DNA of 64,000 nt, taken from positions 398,501 to 462,500 of the forward strand of contig NZ_AUIM01000011.1 of the NCBI RefSeq assembly GCF_000423705.1, in the 5' to 3' direction. The position numbers and the translations under genes are program-made. This DNA is from Stappia stellulata DSM 5886 (GTDB lineage: Bacteria > Pseudomonadota > Alphaproteobacteria > Rhizobiales > Stappiaceae). A model generated the notes under the pieces. The model ran no database searches and was not told where the DNA came from. It was given only the letters and a program-made list of their open reading frames with translations. Shown here piece by piece: positions 36,533 to 45,941 of this stretch (within the stretch, counting starts at the first letter, position 1; each line of letters starts with the position of its first letter).

Positions 36533-36880
36533 GATGCGTCCATCACGGCAATGTCCGTCGAAACGGGCAAACTTGTGCTGTCCCCGGTGCTTGTCGGCGG
36601 GATCTCCGTCATTGCGTGGCAATCCTCGCGGAGCGCGAGGGGGATCGCCATTGGCGAGGCCCGAGCGGTCGGTAACCGTCAGGCCTTGAACGGCGGTCAT
36701 CGAACAAAAGGTGCGCGGCGCCAGGACCTCTGGGGGACCTGGGGCGTCGTCATCACCGACGAAAACCATGGCCGTAAACGCCGATTTCGCGAATGCTCAC
36801 AGTTGGCAGGATGGGGCCGGTCAGCGGCGGCCCTCCCATGTTTTCCGCGAGCCCGGTGGATCGCCGGGATGTCCCCCGGG
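36533..36880 (+). pseudogene. Decayed N-terminal fragment of a methyl-accepting chemotaxis protein
   Basis: Translated pieces match the start of the intact receptor at 39137: SITA at 36539, [11 protein letters not shown] at about 36599-36630, then AIGEARA. After an internal deletion, GVVITDENHGR follows near 36746, and in a shifted frame NADFANAHSWQDGAGQ corresponds to the receptor's [16 protein letters not shown]. At least one frameshift and two deletions are visible, and no HAMP or signalling domain follows, so it cannot be functional. 36387-36532 and 36881-37088 hold no gene I can support. Confidence 0.8.
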
Positions 36881-37088
36881 ACCGCGCGATCCATTGAAGG
36901 CCTTGCCCCGCTGTTTGCCGAGCAATGCGGACTCATCCGGATTGTCCCGCTTAATGGGGCTAGCATTGGGCGCCTTGGAGAAGCAGGATGGAAGCCGCCT
37001 GTGGACGAATGTTCTTTGCGTTCCGGCCGTGTTTCGCGTCTATTCGTTCCGTTTAATGGCCCCGATTGATGCATCTGGAGATGTCCGA

Positions 37089-38156
37089 ATGAAGAGCTTT
37101 TCCCGCGTCCGCCGCGTTGCCTACGCGTCTTGTGCAGCCTTGCTGTTGCTTCCTGCGACGATTGCAGATGCTTGCACCCGCGTGGTTTATCTGGGCGCGA
37201 ACGACACAATTATCACAGCACGCTCCATGGATTGGAGCGAGCCCATGCTGACCAACCTCTACGTCCTGCCACGCGGGATGGAGCGCAACGGCGAGGCGGG
37301 GCCGAATTCGCTGCAATGGGAGGCGAAATACGGCTCGGTCGTGGCAACGGGATACGATGTCTCGACCACTGACGGAGTGAACGAGGCCGGTCTGGTCGCA
37401 AACTTGTTGTGGTTGGCGGAGTCCGAATATCCGGCATTTACGGCGGACTCAAAGCCTGGTCTGACCATCGCAGCCTGGGCACAATTCGTGCTCGACAACT
37501 TTGCAACGGTATCCGAGGCGGTGGAAGTGCTGCGCGATCCGCCCTTCACATTGGTGTCGGCAAATGTGCCCGGACAAGATCGTCTGACGACGCTGCACCT
37601 GTCGCTGTCCGATGCCACGGGCGACAGCGCGATCGTCGAATACATCGATGGCGAGCCGGTCGTCCATCACGGTCGTGAATATCAAGTCATGACCAATTCC
37701 CCCCGCTTCGAAAAGCAGCTAGCGCTGAATTCGTACTGGAAGGAGATTGGTGGGACAGTCATGCTGCCCGGCACCTCCCGTGCGTCTGACCGCTTTGCCC
37801 GAGCGTCCTTCTATGTGAACGCCATCCCGCAGGACACTGATCCTGATCGTGCATTGGCCAGCGTCTTTGGCGTGATCCGAAATGCGTCGGTGCCGCTTGG
37901 TATCGGTACGTCTGATCGCCCGGAAATCAGCTCGACCCGCTGGCGTACGGTGGTGGATCACAGTCGGGGATTGTACTTCTTTGAATCGGCGCGGACCCCG
38001 AACACGTTCTGGGTGAATATCGGCGAAATCGATTTTTCGCCGGAAACGGGGCAGGTCATGCGGTTGGATCTGGGGCCAGAGCAAGAGCATATCTATTCGG
38101 GTAATGCGACTGGCGCTTTCAAGCCCGCAAAGCCCTTCATCTTCGAAGGGCTCTGA
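37089..38156 (+). CDS. Secreted linear amide C-N hydrolase (C45/choloylglycine-penicillin V acylase family)
   Basis: 355-residue Ntn hydrolase exported to the periplasm. Signal peptide cleavage after ADA would expose Cys29 as the N-terminal nucleophile, as in penicillin V acylases. Further catalytic marks are ARSMDWSE (Arg and Asp), MTNSPRFEKQL (Asn) and the late STRWRTVVD (Arg). Substrates could be N-acyl homoserine lactones, bile-salt-like amides or N-acyl amino acids; not decidable. GGAG at 37076 supports ATG 37089. It is flanked by pseudogenes and its base composition is less GC-rich than the neighbours, suggesting acquisition. Confidence 0.88.
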   Translation: MKSFSRVRRVAYASCAALLLLPATIADACTRVVYLGANDTIITARSMDWSEPMLTNLYVLPRGMERNGEAGPNSLQWEAKYGSVVATGYDVSTTDGVNEAGLVANLLWLAESEYPAFTADSKPGLTIAAWAQFVLDNFATVSEAVEVLRDPPFTLVSANVPGQDRLTTLHLSLSDATGDSAIVEYIDGEPVVHHGREYQVMTNSPRFEKQLALNSYWKEIGGTVMLPGTSRASDRFARASFYVNAIPQDTDPDRALASVFGVIRNASVPLGIGTSDRPEISSTRWRTVVDHSRGLYFFESARTPNTFWVNIGEIDFSPETGQVMRLDLGPEQEHIYSGNATGAFKPAKPFIFEGL

Positions 38157-38188
38157 TCCGGCGGTTTCAAATTTGGGGCGCGCATAGA

Positions 38189-38216
38189 GGGCACCGGGTT
38201 AAGTTTCCCGGTGCCC
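38189..38216 (+). terminator. Hairpin after C45 hydrolase gene
   Basis: A 10-bp perfect stem (GGGCACCGGG / CCCGGTGCCC) with an eight-base loop lies 33 bases past the stop. There is no T tract, so termination strength is uncertain. Confidence 0.55.
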
Positions 38217-38261
38217 GCCTCGTTGTGGTGTGCTTGCAAGAGGGGCCGACTTGTCCGGCGA

Positions 38262-38860
38262 TCAGGCGTTCATGAACGCGGATAGCGCATCGTTTGGTGT
38301 CGCCTGCATCGAGACCAGCGAACGGGACGCGAACTCTGAAATCGACGCCATTTGCGTCAGATCGTATCGGGAATAAGTCACTCCGCCGCAAAGGACCCAA
38401 ACGTTGCCTTGGCGTGATCAACGTTCGCAAGAAACGTGCAATTGTTAAGGTTGGTCAAATGCCAAGAAAACGCAGGAGCGTTTGTCATGACACTGACCGG
38501 ATTGTCGTAAATCGTCCGCACGCCATGGTGAATTTCGATCACCAGTCCCGTGCCGCTGCGATCACGAACGCAATAGTGGAACGGCATCTCCAGTCCTCCA
38601 AGGATCGGAGTCGGCTTCAGAACAACGTGCAGATCCAACAACGCTGCCTTGACATCCGGCACCGTGGAAAACCGGCATGGAACCCATGCGCCGAGATCCT
38701 GAGCCGAAACGGCTGCCTGATCCTTCTCAAGGCGCGCTTGTTGCCCTGACGCCTGAGAACAAGACTGTACGCTGAAGGTGAGCCCGGCATCATTGATCCC
38801 TTCGACAACCTTGAGGTCGTTCTGATCGAAAACGTAATCGGGGTGCGGCATGGCGGACGG
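38262..38860 (-). pseudogene. Decayed second C45-family hydrolase gene
   Basis: An interior fragment of a choloylglycine/penicillin-acylase homologue on the minus strand. Recognisable parts are VVEGINDAGLTFS, LEMPFHYCVRDRSGTG and SVMTNAPAFSWHLTNLNN. The reading frame stops at 38378 after FGSFAAE. A further family-like stretch, SISEFASRSLVSMQATPNDAL, continues in another frame down to a stop at 38262. The N-terminal part with the nucleophilic Cys is absent, so the gene is dead. Its 5' end abuts the repeated binding-protein fragment. Confidence 0.75.
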
Positions 38861-38863
38861 CAT

Positions 38864-38918
38864 GGTGATCACCAAGGAGCCTGAGGGCGCAACCTCGACC
38901 GTCCTCATCGACAAGATG
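38864..38918 (+). repeat. 55-bp copy of the 3' end of the binding-protein gene at 36250-36304
   Basis: The two 55-base segments match at 51 positions by eye. The copy reads like the last codons of the binding protein (VITKEPEGATSTVLIDKM versus VITREPEGATSTVVTDKM) but lacks the stop codon and the rest of the gene. It sits 243 bases before the segment of the intact receptor that aligns with 36539 in the decayed receptor, against 235 bases in the first copy, so both seem to belong to one duplication. The following stretch 38919-39136 is AT-rich and gene-free. Confidence 0.8.
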
Positions 38919-39136
38919 AAATCGGCGCCAGTGCCGCACGAAACTTCAGGGTGCGGCATGCAACTTCCGCCCTGTATTTTTTAATACTTGCAATCTTGAG
39001 TGATAAAATTCGCTTGAATTACGGCATCCACTTTGTCCGGAGTGACATCCTGATCCGCGTTTAGAGTTTATTATACTGACTCATGGTGAGTTTCGTTCAG
39101 ATACATCCGGTGCGATGTAGTCAACCTTTTGAGCGG

Positions 39137-41248
39137 ATGACAACCATGTGGAAAAGTGCGTCGATCACGGCAAAGCTCGTGCTCACCAGCAGTCTCGTCT
39201 TGTTTTCTACCCTCGTGGTCGGGATATCCGTGATTGCTTGGCAATCGTCCCGCATTGCCAAGGATATTGCGATCGGCGAGGCGCGGGCCATCGGCGAACG
39301 CGAAGCGCAGTCAATTCGCCGTCAGCTTGAAGCCGCCCTGACGACAACACGGGGCCTCGCGGCGACCTTCACCGCCTTGAAAGCCACCGGCGTGGTCGAT
39401 CGTGACGCATGGACGGCGGTTCTCGATCGAACCGTACGCGGTAACGACGCGCTCTCCGGCGTCTGGGGCGGTGTGATCACCGACGACCTGGATGGCCGCA
39501 ATGCCGAATTCGCCAATGCCAGCGACTGGTACGACGAGTCAGGGCAGTGGCGTCCGTACATCTTTCGCAATCCCGACGGATCCTTCGGACACCGCCCGGC
39601 CGGTGTTATCACCGATGCGCCGGATAAGGAGTGGTTCAACCACACCTATCGAACGGGCGAGAATTTCGCGACCGAGCCCTACACTTGGCCAGTCGGGGAC
39701 GAGGTGGCGATCGGGATATCCATGTCAGCGCCGATCATGCTCGGAACGAAAGTCATGGGTGTTGCCGGCATTGACGTTTTCGCCACCGGCTTTTCCGAAC
39801 AACTCGCGCGCATCAAGCCGCTCGGCTCCGGGTCCGTCTCGCTTGTATCCCAGAAAGGGGTCTGGATTGCACACTCGGATACGTCGCTGATCGGCAAACC
39901 CTTTTCCCAGGCGTTCGGATCTGGTGCAGCAGAACAGGTGCGCGCAGCGGAAAAAGCAATTCGTGAGGCTCGATCTCTCGACTACACCGGGTATTCTTCG
40001 GCTCTCGACGAGGATATGTACCGGATGGTCATTCCGGTCGAGATCGCAGGAACGAACCAGACGTGGTCGGTTCTGGTCAGCGTCCCGATGTCCAGCCTGC
40101 AGGTTGCTTCCAACACCATCGTGGCATGGGTCGTCGGTGTTGGGCTGGTGTTGATGGTCGGGGTTGCACTCGCTCTCTTGCTCGTGGGCCAAAGGGTGAT
40201 CCGCCGTCCGGTGGAACGCACCTTGGCCCACATCCAGGCGTTGATCGACGGGGATTACCGGATCGACATTGATACCGCCAGCCGCAACGACGAGATCGGG
40301 CGTATCGGCCAGGCACTCGAGGTCTTTCGCGAGAAGTCGGCGCAGGCCGAGGCGCTTTCGAACGAGCAGGAACAAGAGCAGGCACGACGCATCGAGCGGG
40401 CGGAGACCGTCGCGCGGCTGACGTCGGAATTCGATTCCTCCGCAGCTCGCCTCCTTCAGTCGGTTGCTTCCTCCGTTGCCAGTCTCAATGGTGCCGCCAG
40501 TGAGTTGACTGGCGCGGCGGAAAACACGAGCGTGCAAAGCACGGCGGTCGCGGCCGCTTCGGAGGAAGCGTCGTCGAACGTTGGCACGGTCGCTGCTGCA
40601 GCCGAGGAGCTTTCGGCGTCGGTCGCCGAGATCTCTCGCCAGGTGCGCAACTCCGCCGAAATCGCGGCGAGTGCCGTCTCTCAGGCGCAGCAGACCAATA
40701 CCAAGATCGAGGGCCTGTCGGTCGCGGCCAATCGAATTGGCGAAGTGGTCAAGCTCATCAACGACATTGCCGAGCAGACCAATCTGCTTGCGTTGAACGC
40801 AACCATTGAGGCGGCCCGTGCCGGTGAGGCTGGAAAAGGGTTCGCGGTGGTTGCCGCAGAGGTGAAAGAACTCGCCACCCAGACCTCCAAGGCGACGGAC
40901 GAAATCGTCTCCCAGATTCAGCAGGTCCAGACGGAGACCGGCGGTGCCGTCGATGCGATCCGGGAAATCTCCAGAACGATTGAACAAATCAATCAGATTT
41001 CCGGTGATATCGCCACCAGCGTCGGCCAGCAGGGTGAGGCGACCACCGAGATCGCAATGAACGTCCAGGAAGCGACCGCCGGGACCCAGGATGTTTCCCG
41101 TAACATCGCGGGCGTATCCGAAGCGGCAAAGCTCACCGGCTCGGTCGCGGTTCGCATCAGGGATGACGCAAAGACACTTCAGCAGGAAGAGGAACAATTG
41201 CGCCGGAATGTCGAAGCGTTCCTGTCGGGCATCCGGCAAGCCGGCTAA
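39137..41248 (+). CDS. Methyl-accepting chemotaxis protein with periplasmic Cache-type sensor
   Basis: About 703-residue inner-membrane chemoreceptor. A first membrane helix (about 13-35) is followed by a large periplasmic Cache-like domain to about residue 315 ([33 protein letters not shown]), a second helix (about 325-350), HAMP, and the cytoplasmic signalling domain. The invariant hairpin tip region reads [17 protein letters not shown] followed by VKELA. It lies downstream of the pyrimidine transporter, though the ligand is unknown. Start 39137 has GAGCGG upstream; 39083 or 39146 are possible. A decayed paralogous fragment is at 36533. Confidence 0.93.
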   Translation: MTTMWKSASITAKLVLTSSLVLFSTLVVGISVIAWQSSRIAKDIAIGEARAIGEREAQSIRRQLEAALTTTRGLAATFTALKATGVVDRDAWTAVLDRTVRGNDALSGVWGGVITDDLDGRNAEFANASDWYDESGQWRPYIFRNPDGSFGHRPAGVITDAPDKEWFNHTYRTGENFATEPYTWPVGDEVAIGISMSAPIMLGTKVMGVAGIDVFATGFSEQLARIKPLGSGSVSLVSQKGVWIAHSDTSLIGKPFSQAFGSGAAEQVRAAEKAIREARSLDYTGYSSALDEDMYRMVIPVEIAGTNQTWSVLVSVPMSSLQVASNTIVAWVVGVGLVLMVGVALALLLVGQRVIRRPVERTLAHIQALIDGDYRIDIDTASRNDEIGRIGQALEVFREKSAQAEALSNEQEQEQARRIERAETVARLTSEFDSSAARLLQSVASSVASLNGAASELTGAAENTSVQSTAVAAASEEASSNVGTVAAAAEELSASVAEISRQVRNSAEIAASAVSQAQQTNTKIEGLSVAANRIGEVVKLINDIAEQTNLLALNATIEAARAGEAGKGFAVVAAEVKELATQTSKATDEIVSQIQQVQTETGGAVDAIREISRTIEQINQISGDIATSVGQQGEATTEIAMNVQEATAGTQDVSRNIAGVSEAAKLTGSVAVRIRDDAKTLQQEEEQLRRNVEAFLSGIRQAG

Positions 41249-41320
41249 ACTCCCGAACGGCGCGCGGACTTGCGTTTGCCCGGAGCCGGTCCCGGACGTT
41301 CGGGAGCGTATCGTGAGAAG

Positions 41321-41351
41321 AAGGCGCACCCGCTTCCTGCGGGCGCGCCTT
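41321..41351. terminator. Two-way hairpin between chemoreceptor and tctA
   Basis: Arms AAGGCGC-A-CCCGC and GCGGG-C-GCGCCTT pair over 12 positions with one mismatch around a TTCCT loop, midway between two convergent genes. Confidence 0.6.
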
Positions 41352-41381
41352 CCTCGTCTCGGAAGAGTGGCGCCATTCGGA

Positions 41382-42920
41382 TCAGCCCCCTTCGCCGGCC
41401 GTCTCCCGACGTCTTGCCAGGCTGCGTTTCACGAAGGGCGACAGCATCGGAACGAAGAGCACCAGTGCCGCGATCACGAGGATCCAGAAGGTGAGAGGGC
41501 GGGTCCAGAGAAACGCCCAGCTGTCGTTGTTGATGATCAGCGCCCGGCGCAGGTTTTCCTCCATCATGCCGCCGAGGATGAAGCCGAGCAGCATCGGGGC
41601 CATCGGCATGTCCAGCAGTCGGAGCACCAGCGCCGCACTGGCGAAGATCACCATGAGCTGGATGTCGAAGGTGTTGAACGAAACGAAGTAGACGCCGATC
41701 AGCGAGAAAAACAGGATCATCGGCACCAGAACCGTATGGGGCAGGGCGAGGATCCGCGCGATGTAGGGGATGAGCGGCAGGTTCAGGACCAGAAGGATCA
41801 CATTGCCCAGATACATCGAGATGATCACCGACCAGAACACCTCCGGGTTTTCAACGAAGAGGCGCGGCCCGGGCTGGATGCCGTAGGAAATCAGGGCGCC
41901 GAGCATGATCGCCGTCGTGCCGGAGCCGGGAATGCCGAGCGTCAGCAACGGCACGAAGGACCCGGAGCACGCGGCATTGTTGGCTGTCTCCGGCGCGGCG
42001 AGGCCGCGCACCGAACCGGTGCCGAACTCGCGGCCCTTTTCCGGTCCGGCAATGCGCTGTTCCATGCCGTAGGCGAGAAAGGAGGCGATGGTCGCGCCCG
42101 CGCCCGGCAGCACGCCGACGAGGAAGCCGAGCACGGAGGAGCGCCCGATCACCGGCACCATCTCCTTGACCTCCTCGCGCGAGAGTTTCATCGAGCCGAG
42201 ATTGGCGTTTGCGTCCTTCTCGCGGATTTTCTCCTCTTCGGTCTTCGGCTTGAGCACCGACATCATCGCCTCCGACAGGGCGAAGGTCGCCATGGCCAGA
42301 AGCAGGAAGGAGATACCGTCGATCAGGTCGATCATGCCGAAGGTGAAGCGCTGGATACCTTGCGTTTCATCCGTTCCGACGGTGGAAAGCATCAGCCCGA
42401 AGATGGTCATCAGGAGCGCCTTGAGGACGTTGCCGCGCCCGGCGAAGGCGGCCACTGCGGTCAGGCCGAGCACCATCAGCGCGAAGTAATCCGTGGACTG
42501 GAAAGCCAGCGAGACGACGGCCAGAGACGGGGCGGCAACCAGCAGGAAGATTGCCGCGATGGTGCCGCCGGAAAACGAGGAATAGGCAGCGATCGCCAGT
42601 GCCTTGCCCGCATGCCCCTTCTTGGCCATCGGGTAGCCGTCGAAGGCGCTGGCCACGGTGCCGGCGACGCCGGGCGCGTTGATCAGGATGGAGGAGGTCG
42701 AGCCCCCGAAGATGGCGCCGTAATAGACGCCGGCCATCAGGATCAGACCGGTCGCCGGGTCGAACCCGTAGGTGATCGGGATCATCAGCGCGATGGCGGA
42801 GATCGGACCGAGCCCGGGCAGCATACCGATGAAGGTGCCGGCGAAGCAGCCCACCGCGACCATCAGGATGTTGAGCGGGGAGGCGGCCGTGCCCAGGCCG
42901 CTGAGAATGCCGTCGAGCAT
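41382..42920 (-). CDS. tctA: Tripartite tricarboxylate transporter, large membrane subunit
   Basis: 512-residue subunit with about 11-12 membrane segments. Family marks include FIGMLPGLGPISAIALMIPITYGFDPATGL near the N-terminus and the repeated LPGAGATIASFLAYGMEQ, the conserved TctA Pro-Gly loops. It forms the channel of a proton/sodium-coupled TTT transporter with TctB and binding protein TctC, all encoded together here in the order tctC-tctB-tctA. The substrate class is tricarboxylates such as citrate, inferred from context. Confidence 0.95.
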   Translation of the reverse strand: MLDGILSGLGTAASPLNILMVAVGCFAGTFIGMLPGLGPISAIALMIPITYGFDPATGLILMAGVYYGAIFGGSTSSILINAPGVAGTVASAFDGYPMAKKGHAGKALAIAAYSSFSGGTIAAIFLLVAAPSLAVVSLAFQSTDYFALMVLGLTAVAAFAGRGNVLKALLMTIFGLMLSTVGTDETQGIQRFTFGMIDLIDGISFLLLAMATFALSEAMMSVLKPKTEEEKIREKDANANLGSMKLSREEVKEMVPVIGRSSVLGFLVGVLPGAGATIASFLAYGMEQRIAGPEKGREFGTGSVRGLAAPETANNAACSGSFVPLLTLGIPGSGTTAIMLGALISYGIQPGPRLFVENPEVFWSVIISMYLGNVILLVLNLPLIPYIARILALPHTVLVPMILFFSLIGVYFVSFNTFDIQLMVIFASAALVLRLLDMPMAPMLLGFILGGMMEENLRRALIINNDSWAFLWTRPLTFWILVIAALVLFVPMLSPFVKRSLARRRETAGEGG

Positions 42921-42923
42921 GGT

Positions 42924-43430
42924 CTATCTCCCCAGGAAGGTGGGTAGCGGTGCGATGTAGACATCGAGAAACTGCGTCATCAGCACCCAGAAGAAGACGG
43001 TCACGCCGATTGCGATGCTGAACGCCATCACGTGGCGGCGCTCGCCGAGAACGTACATCGATGCGACGAGAAACAGCGTCGTCGCAAGCAGGAACCCGAG
43101 CGGCCGCACGGTAAAGCCATAGAACACCATTGCGACGCAGAGCATGAGGACCTTGCCCAGCGGAAAGCCCAGACCCGGGACCCGAGTGAGCAGGCGTATC
43201 ATGTTGGCGCGCCAGATCTTGTCATCCTCGCGGGCGGTTCCGCGAAGCGGCTTGAGAAGCAGAGCCAGCGACAGCACGACCCCCAGGATGGAAAGCGCCT
43301 GGGGCAGCGTGCGGGCGGTGAAGGCCTGATTGGCCTGAAACGGCAGCAGCGGGATGTTGAAAATCATCGCGCCGTAACCGAGCGAAAAGGCGAGCATGAG
43401 CAGCGCGCCGATACGATCGCGTGTCAGCAT
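42924..43430 (-). CDS. tctB: Tripartite tricarboxylate transporter, small membrane subunit
   Basis: 168-residue protein with four hydrophobic segments, the typical TctB size and layout (first helix MLAFSLGYGAMIFNIPLLP, then helices near 45-63, 95-115 and 133-155). It ends three bases before tctA and follows tctC after a strong terminator-like hairpin, so tctC is probably expressed at a higher level. Confidence 0.92.
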   Translation of the reverse strand: MLTRDRIGALLMLAFSLGYGAMIFNIPLLPFQANQAFTARTLPQALSILGVVLSLALLLKPLRGTAREDDKIWRANMIRLLTRVPGLGFPLGKVLMLCVAMVFYGFTVRPLGFLLATTLFLVASMYVLGERRHVMAFSIAIGVTVFFWVLMTQFLDVYIAPLPTFLGR

Positions 43431-43471
43431 GACGGAAAGGGCCGATCGGTTGGATGTTGCACTGTCGGTCG

Positions 43472-43502
43472 AAAAAGGGGCGCGGATCGTGATCCGCGCC
43501 CC
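43472..43502 (-). terminator. Intrinsic terminator between tctC and tctB
   Basis: A perfect 12-bp stem (GGGGCGCGGATC and its complement) followed on the minus strand by five T residues. It would stop most transcripts after tctC, leaving read-through for tctBA. Confidence 0.85.
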
Positions 43503-43512
43503 GCTCTTGCGA

Positions 43513-44493
43513 TCAGAGGAAGCCGAGCTCCGTCATCAAAGAGGAGATTTCCTTTTCCTGCTTTTCCAGGAATGCGGAGAAATCCTCGCCCGGGTTGAAG
43601 ATATTCACCCAGCCGTTGCGTGCGCGCACGGTTTCCCAGGCTTCGGTCTCGTACATGGCCTCGAGAGCCGCAACATAGGCCTGCTGCTTTTCCGCGCTGA
43701 GGCCCGGAGGTGCGAAGAACCCGCGCCAGTTGACGAATTCGGTGCCGGTCGCGCCGGCCTCGTCGCAGGTCGGGACGTCCTTGGCGACCTCCAGGCGGTC
43801 GGTCGAGGTCACGCAGAGGATGCGGACCTGACCTTGCTTGGCAAGTTCGACCGCCTCGCCGAAGCCCGTGGACAATGCCTGGATCTCGCCCGAAAGCAGA
43901 CCCGCCATGGCCTTGCCGCCGGCGTCATAGGGCACGTATTTCACATCGGTGGGATTGCCGCCGGCATTCTTCATCACCATCGCGACAACGACATGATCCA
44001 TGCCGCCGGCAACCGAGCCGCCGCCGATGGAGACCTTGGTCGGGTCTTCCTTGAAGGCGCTGGACAATTGGGCGAAATCGGCAATGTCACTGTCGGTGTT
44101 CACCACAAGAGCCGCATAGTCGCCGATGGTGCTGGCGACCGGCGTCAGGTCGCGGAACGATTGCGGGAAGACCTTTTGCAGCGAGCGAATGACAATCGGC
44201 GTGGAGTTCACCATCAGCGTGTCGTCCGCCGAGCCGGCGATCTCGATCAGATGGGCGATCGCCTTGCCGCCGCCACCACCGGACATGTTTTCGTAGGACG
44301 CCTGGCCGACGATGCCGGCCTTGGTCAGCGCCTCTCCGGTTCCACGCGCCGTGCCGTCCCAACCGCCGCCGGCGCCGCCGGGGATCAGGAAGTGGATGGA
44401 TTCGATGTCGGCTGCCTGTGTCGCGCTTGCGCCAAATGCAAGGCCAAGGGCTGCGACCGCGGCGAGGAGGCCGCGTCTGGTTGTGCTTGTCAT
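43513..44493 (-). CDS. tctC: Tripartite tricarboxylate transporter, periplasmic binding protein
   Basis: 326-residue periplasmic receptor of the TctC (Bug) family. A twin-Arg-looking signal peptide (TTRRGLLAAVAALGLAFG) precedes the domain. Family marks are IPGGAGGGWDGTARGTGEAL near residue 34 and the late GWVNIFNPGEDFSAFLEKQ. It delivers substrate to TctAB and may also signal to TctE. No gene in 44494-44710. Confidence 0.95.
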   Translation of the reverse strand: MTSTTRRGLLAAVAALGLAFGASATQAADIESIHFLIPGGAGGGWDGTARGTGEALTKAGIVGQASYENMSGGGGGKAIAHLIEIAGSADDTLMVNSTPIVIRSLQKVFPQSFRDLTPVASTIGDYAALVVNTDSDIADFAQLSSAFKEDPTKVSIGGGSVAGGMDHVVVAMVMKNAGGNPTDVKYVPYDAGGKAMAGLLSGEIQALSTGFGEAVELAKQGQVRILCVTSTDRLEVAKDVPTCDEAGATGTEFVNWRGFFAPPGLSAEKQQAYVAALEAMYETEAWETVRARNGWVNIFNPGEDFSAFLEKQEKEISSLMTELGFL

Positions 44494-44710
44494 TTTTTCC
44501 TCCCGTCATCGCCCGCGCGCCGGGTGCCGGCCCGCTGCTGGCGATGATGTCCTGTCATTGCGAGTGTATCGCGTCATGGCCGGGGTGGTTCCTCCCGTCC
44601 CGTCCGGACGCGCACTGGATGCCGTAGCGGCAATCGCAGCATGACAATGACACAGCTGTCTGACACGAAGCTGTCGTTGCGGCGCAAAAACGATTGTGCG
44701 CTGCACGCGC

Positions 44711-45793
44711 CTATTGCATGCGCAGGGCTCTGTTCCAGCGGTCGATCAGGCGTTGGCGCTTGACCTGATCGAGATACACCACCAGCGCCGGTCCCACCGG
44801 GATCGGTCGCAGTCGCGCCCCGTAGAGCGCGCGCATTTCGGTCGCGGTGTTGGGGCCGTCGAGATCCGGGAGCAGGACCGGCAGGCCGACGTCTTGAGCC
44901 AGGATCGTCTGGCCGGCGCGCGACAGCAGAAAATCGAGAAAGGCGGCCCCGAGATCGGGCGCGTTGGCCGCGCGCGGCACCAGGCCGATGCGCGACATCA
45001 CCACGGTATAGTCTTCCGGCAGCACGATGCCGAGGTCGGGGGCGGTGCGCGCCCATGCGGTCGCATAGGACCCGAGGATGTTGTAGCCGAGCACGAACCG
45101 GCCGTCGGCCACCCGTTCCACGATGGCAGACGAATTGGAATAGAGTTTTACACCGGCGGCCCCCAGCGCGCTGAACAGGTCCCAGATACCGCGATTGTGC
45201 TCGCCGTCGCGCGCCAGGAAAAACAGCCCAAGTCCCGCCCGCTCGACATCATAGGTGCCGACGCGACCGTAGACCTGCGCCTCGTGATCCTTGAGATAGC
45301 GGGCAAGTGCTGCGCGGGTGCGTGGCGGATCCTGCGCCTCGAACGACGGCTTGTGGTAGAGAATGACCGCCGGTTCGAAGGTGACGCCATAGACCGAGTG
45401 GCGCCATTGCGCCCAGCTCGGGATCGCCTTTGCGGCCGGTAGGCGCACGGGTTGCGCATAGCCGTCGTTGGCAAGTTTGACCTGCAGGTCCATGGCGGAA
45501 GAAAAGACGAGATCCGCGGTCGTGTCGTCCCTGTCCGTTTCCGCGATGATGCGCGCGTGGATGTCCTGGGTCTGCATTTCGTGGAACTTGATGCCGACGG
45601 AGGGGCGCGCCTTCTGGAAGGCTGCGAGCAGCGGCAGCGCCATTTGGGAATCCAGCGAGGAATAGATCGTGAGGATGCGCGGGGCCGGCGAGCGGGTCAG
45701 CGGTTCCAGGCTGAGCGACGGACCGCCGGCTGCGGAGGCCGGAGGCGCCGCCAGGCAGAACAGCACGATCAAAAACCGGAATTTTCTCAGCAT
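44711..45793 (-). CDS. Periplasmic substrate-binding protein beside TctDE
   Basis: 360-residue type II periplasmic binding protein with a signal peptide (MLRKFRFLIVLFCLAAPPASA). The mature start ILTIYSSLDSQMALPLLAAFQKARPSVGIKFHEMQ is that of iron(III)-type ABC receptors. No ABC permease or ATPase is nearby. It is divergent from tctD with 148 bases between them. Such orphan receptors next to TctDE-type kinases are often suspected to be accessory sensors; here this is inference. ATG 45793 gives a clean signal peptide. Confidence 0.85.
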   Translation of the reverse strand: MLRKFRFLIVLFCLAAPPASAAGGPSLSLEPLTRSPAPRILTIYSSLDSQMALPLLAAFQKARPSVGIKFHEMQTQDIHARIIAETDRDDTTADLVFSSAMDLQVKLANDGYAQPVRLPAAKAIPSWAQWRHSVYGVTFEPAVILYHKPSFEAQDPPRTRAALARYLKDHEAQVYGRVGTYDVERAGLGLFFLARDGEHNRGIWDLFSALGAAGVKLYSNSSAIVERVADGRFVLGYNILGSYATAWARTAPDLGIVLPEDYTVVMSRIGLVPRAANAPDLGAAFLDFLLSRAGQTILAQDVGLPVLLPDLDGPNTATEMRALYGARLRPIPVGPALVVYLDQVKRQRLIDRWNRALRMQ

Positions 45794-45941
45794 GGACGCG
45801 AGTATTGCGGCAGTTTTCGCGCACATACAAGCATCGCAGCCTCCAGGGAGACGCGACATGACTTGCCCTTGGAGCAATCACTGCGGTTAAACTCGCCGCC
45901 GGTGGCATGTCGGATGTTGCCGGCCGAAGCGGGGAGGCTTT

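Noticed and set aside
36359..37069. 236-codon open frame after the importer operon as a real gene
   Set aside because: Only parts resemble the chemoreceptor N-terminus and the resemblance changes frame, so it is treated as a pseudogene fragment.
36308..39136. Insertion sequence or genomic island with integrase
   Set aside because: Despite pseudogenes and lower GC I found no transposase, integrase, terminal inverted repeats or target duplication.
41091..42947. 618-codon plus-strand frame opposite tctA
   Set aside because: Antisense shadow; composition (His/Gln/Asp-rich) is typical of the complement of membrane-protein genes.
44494..44710. Small gene between tctC and the binding-protein gene
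   Set aside because: Short frames there lack ribosome-binding sites and protein-like composition; nothing can be supported.
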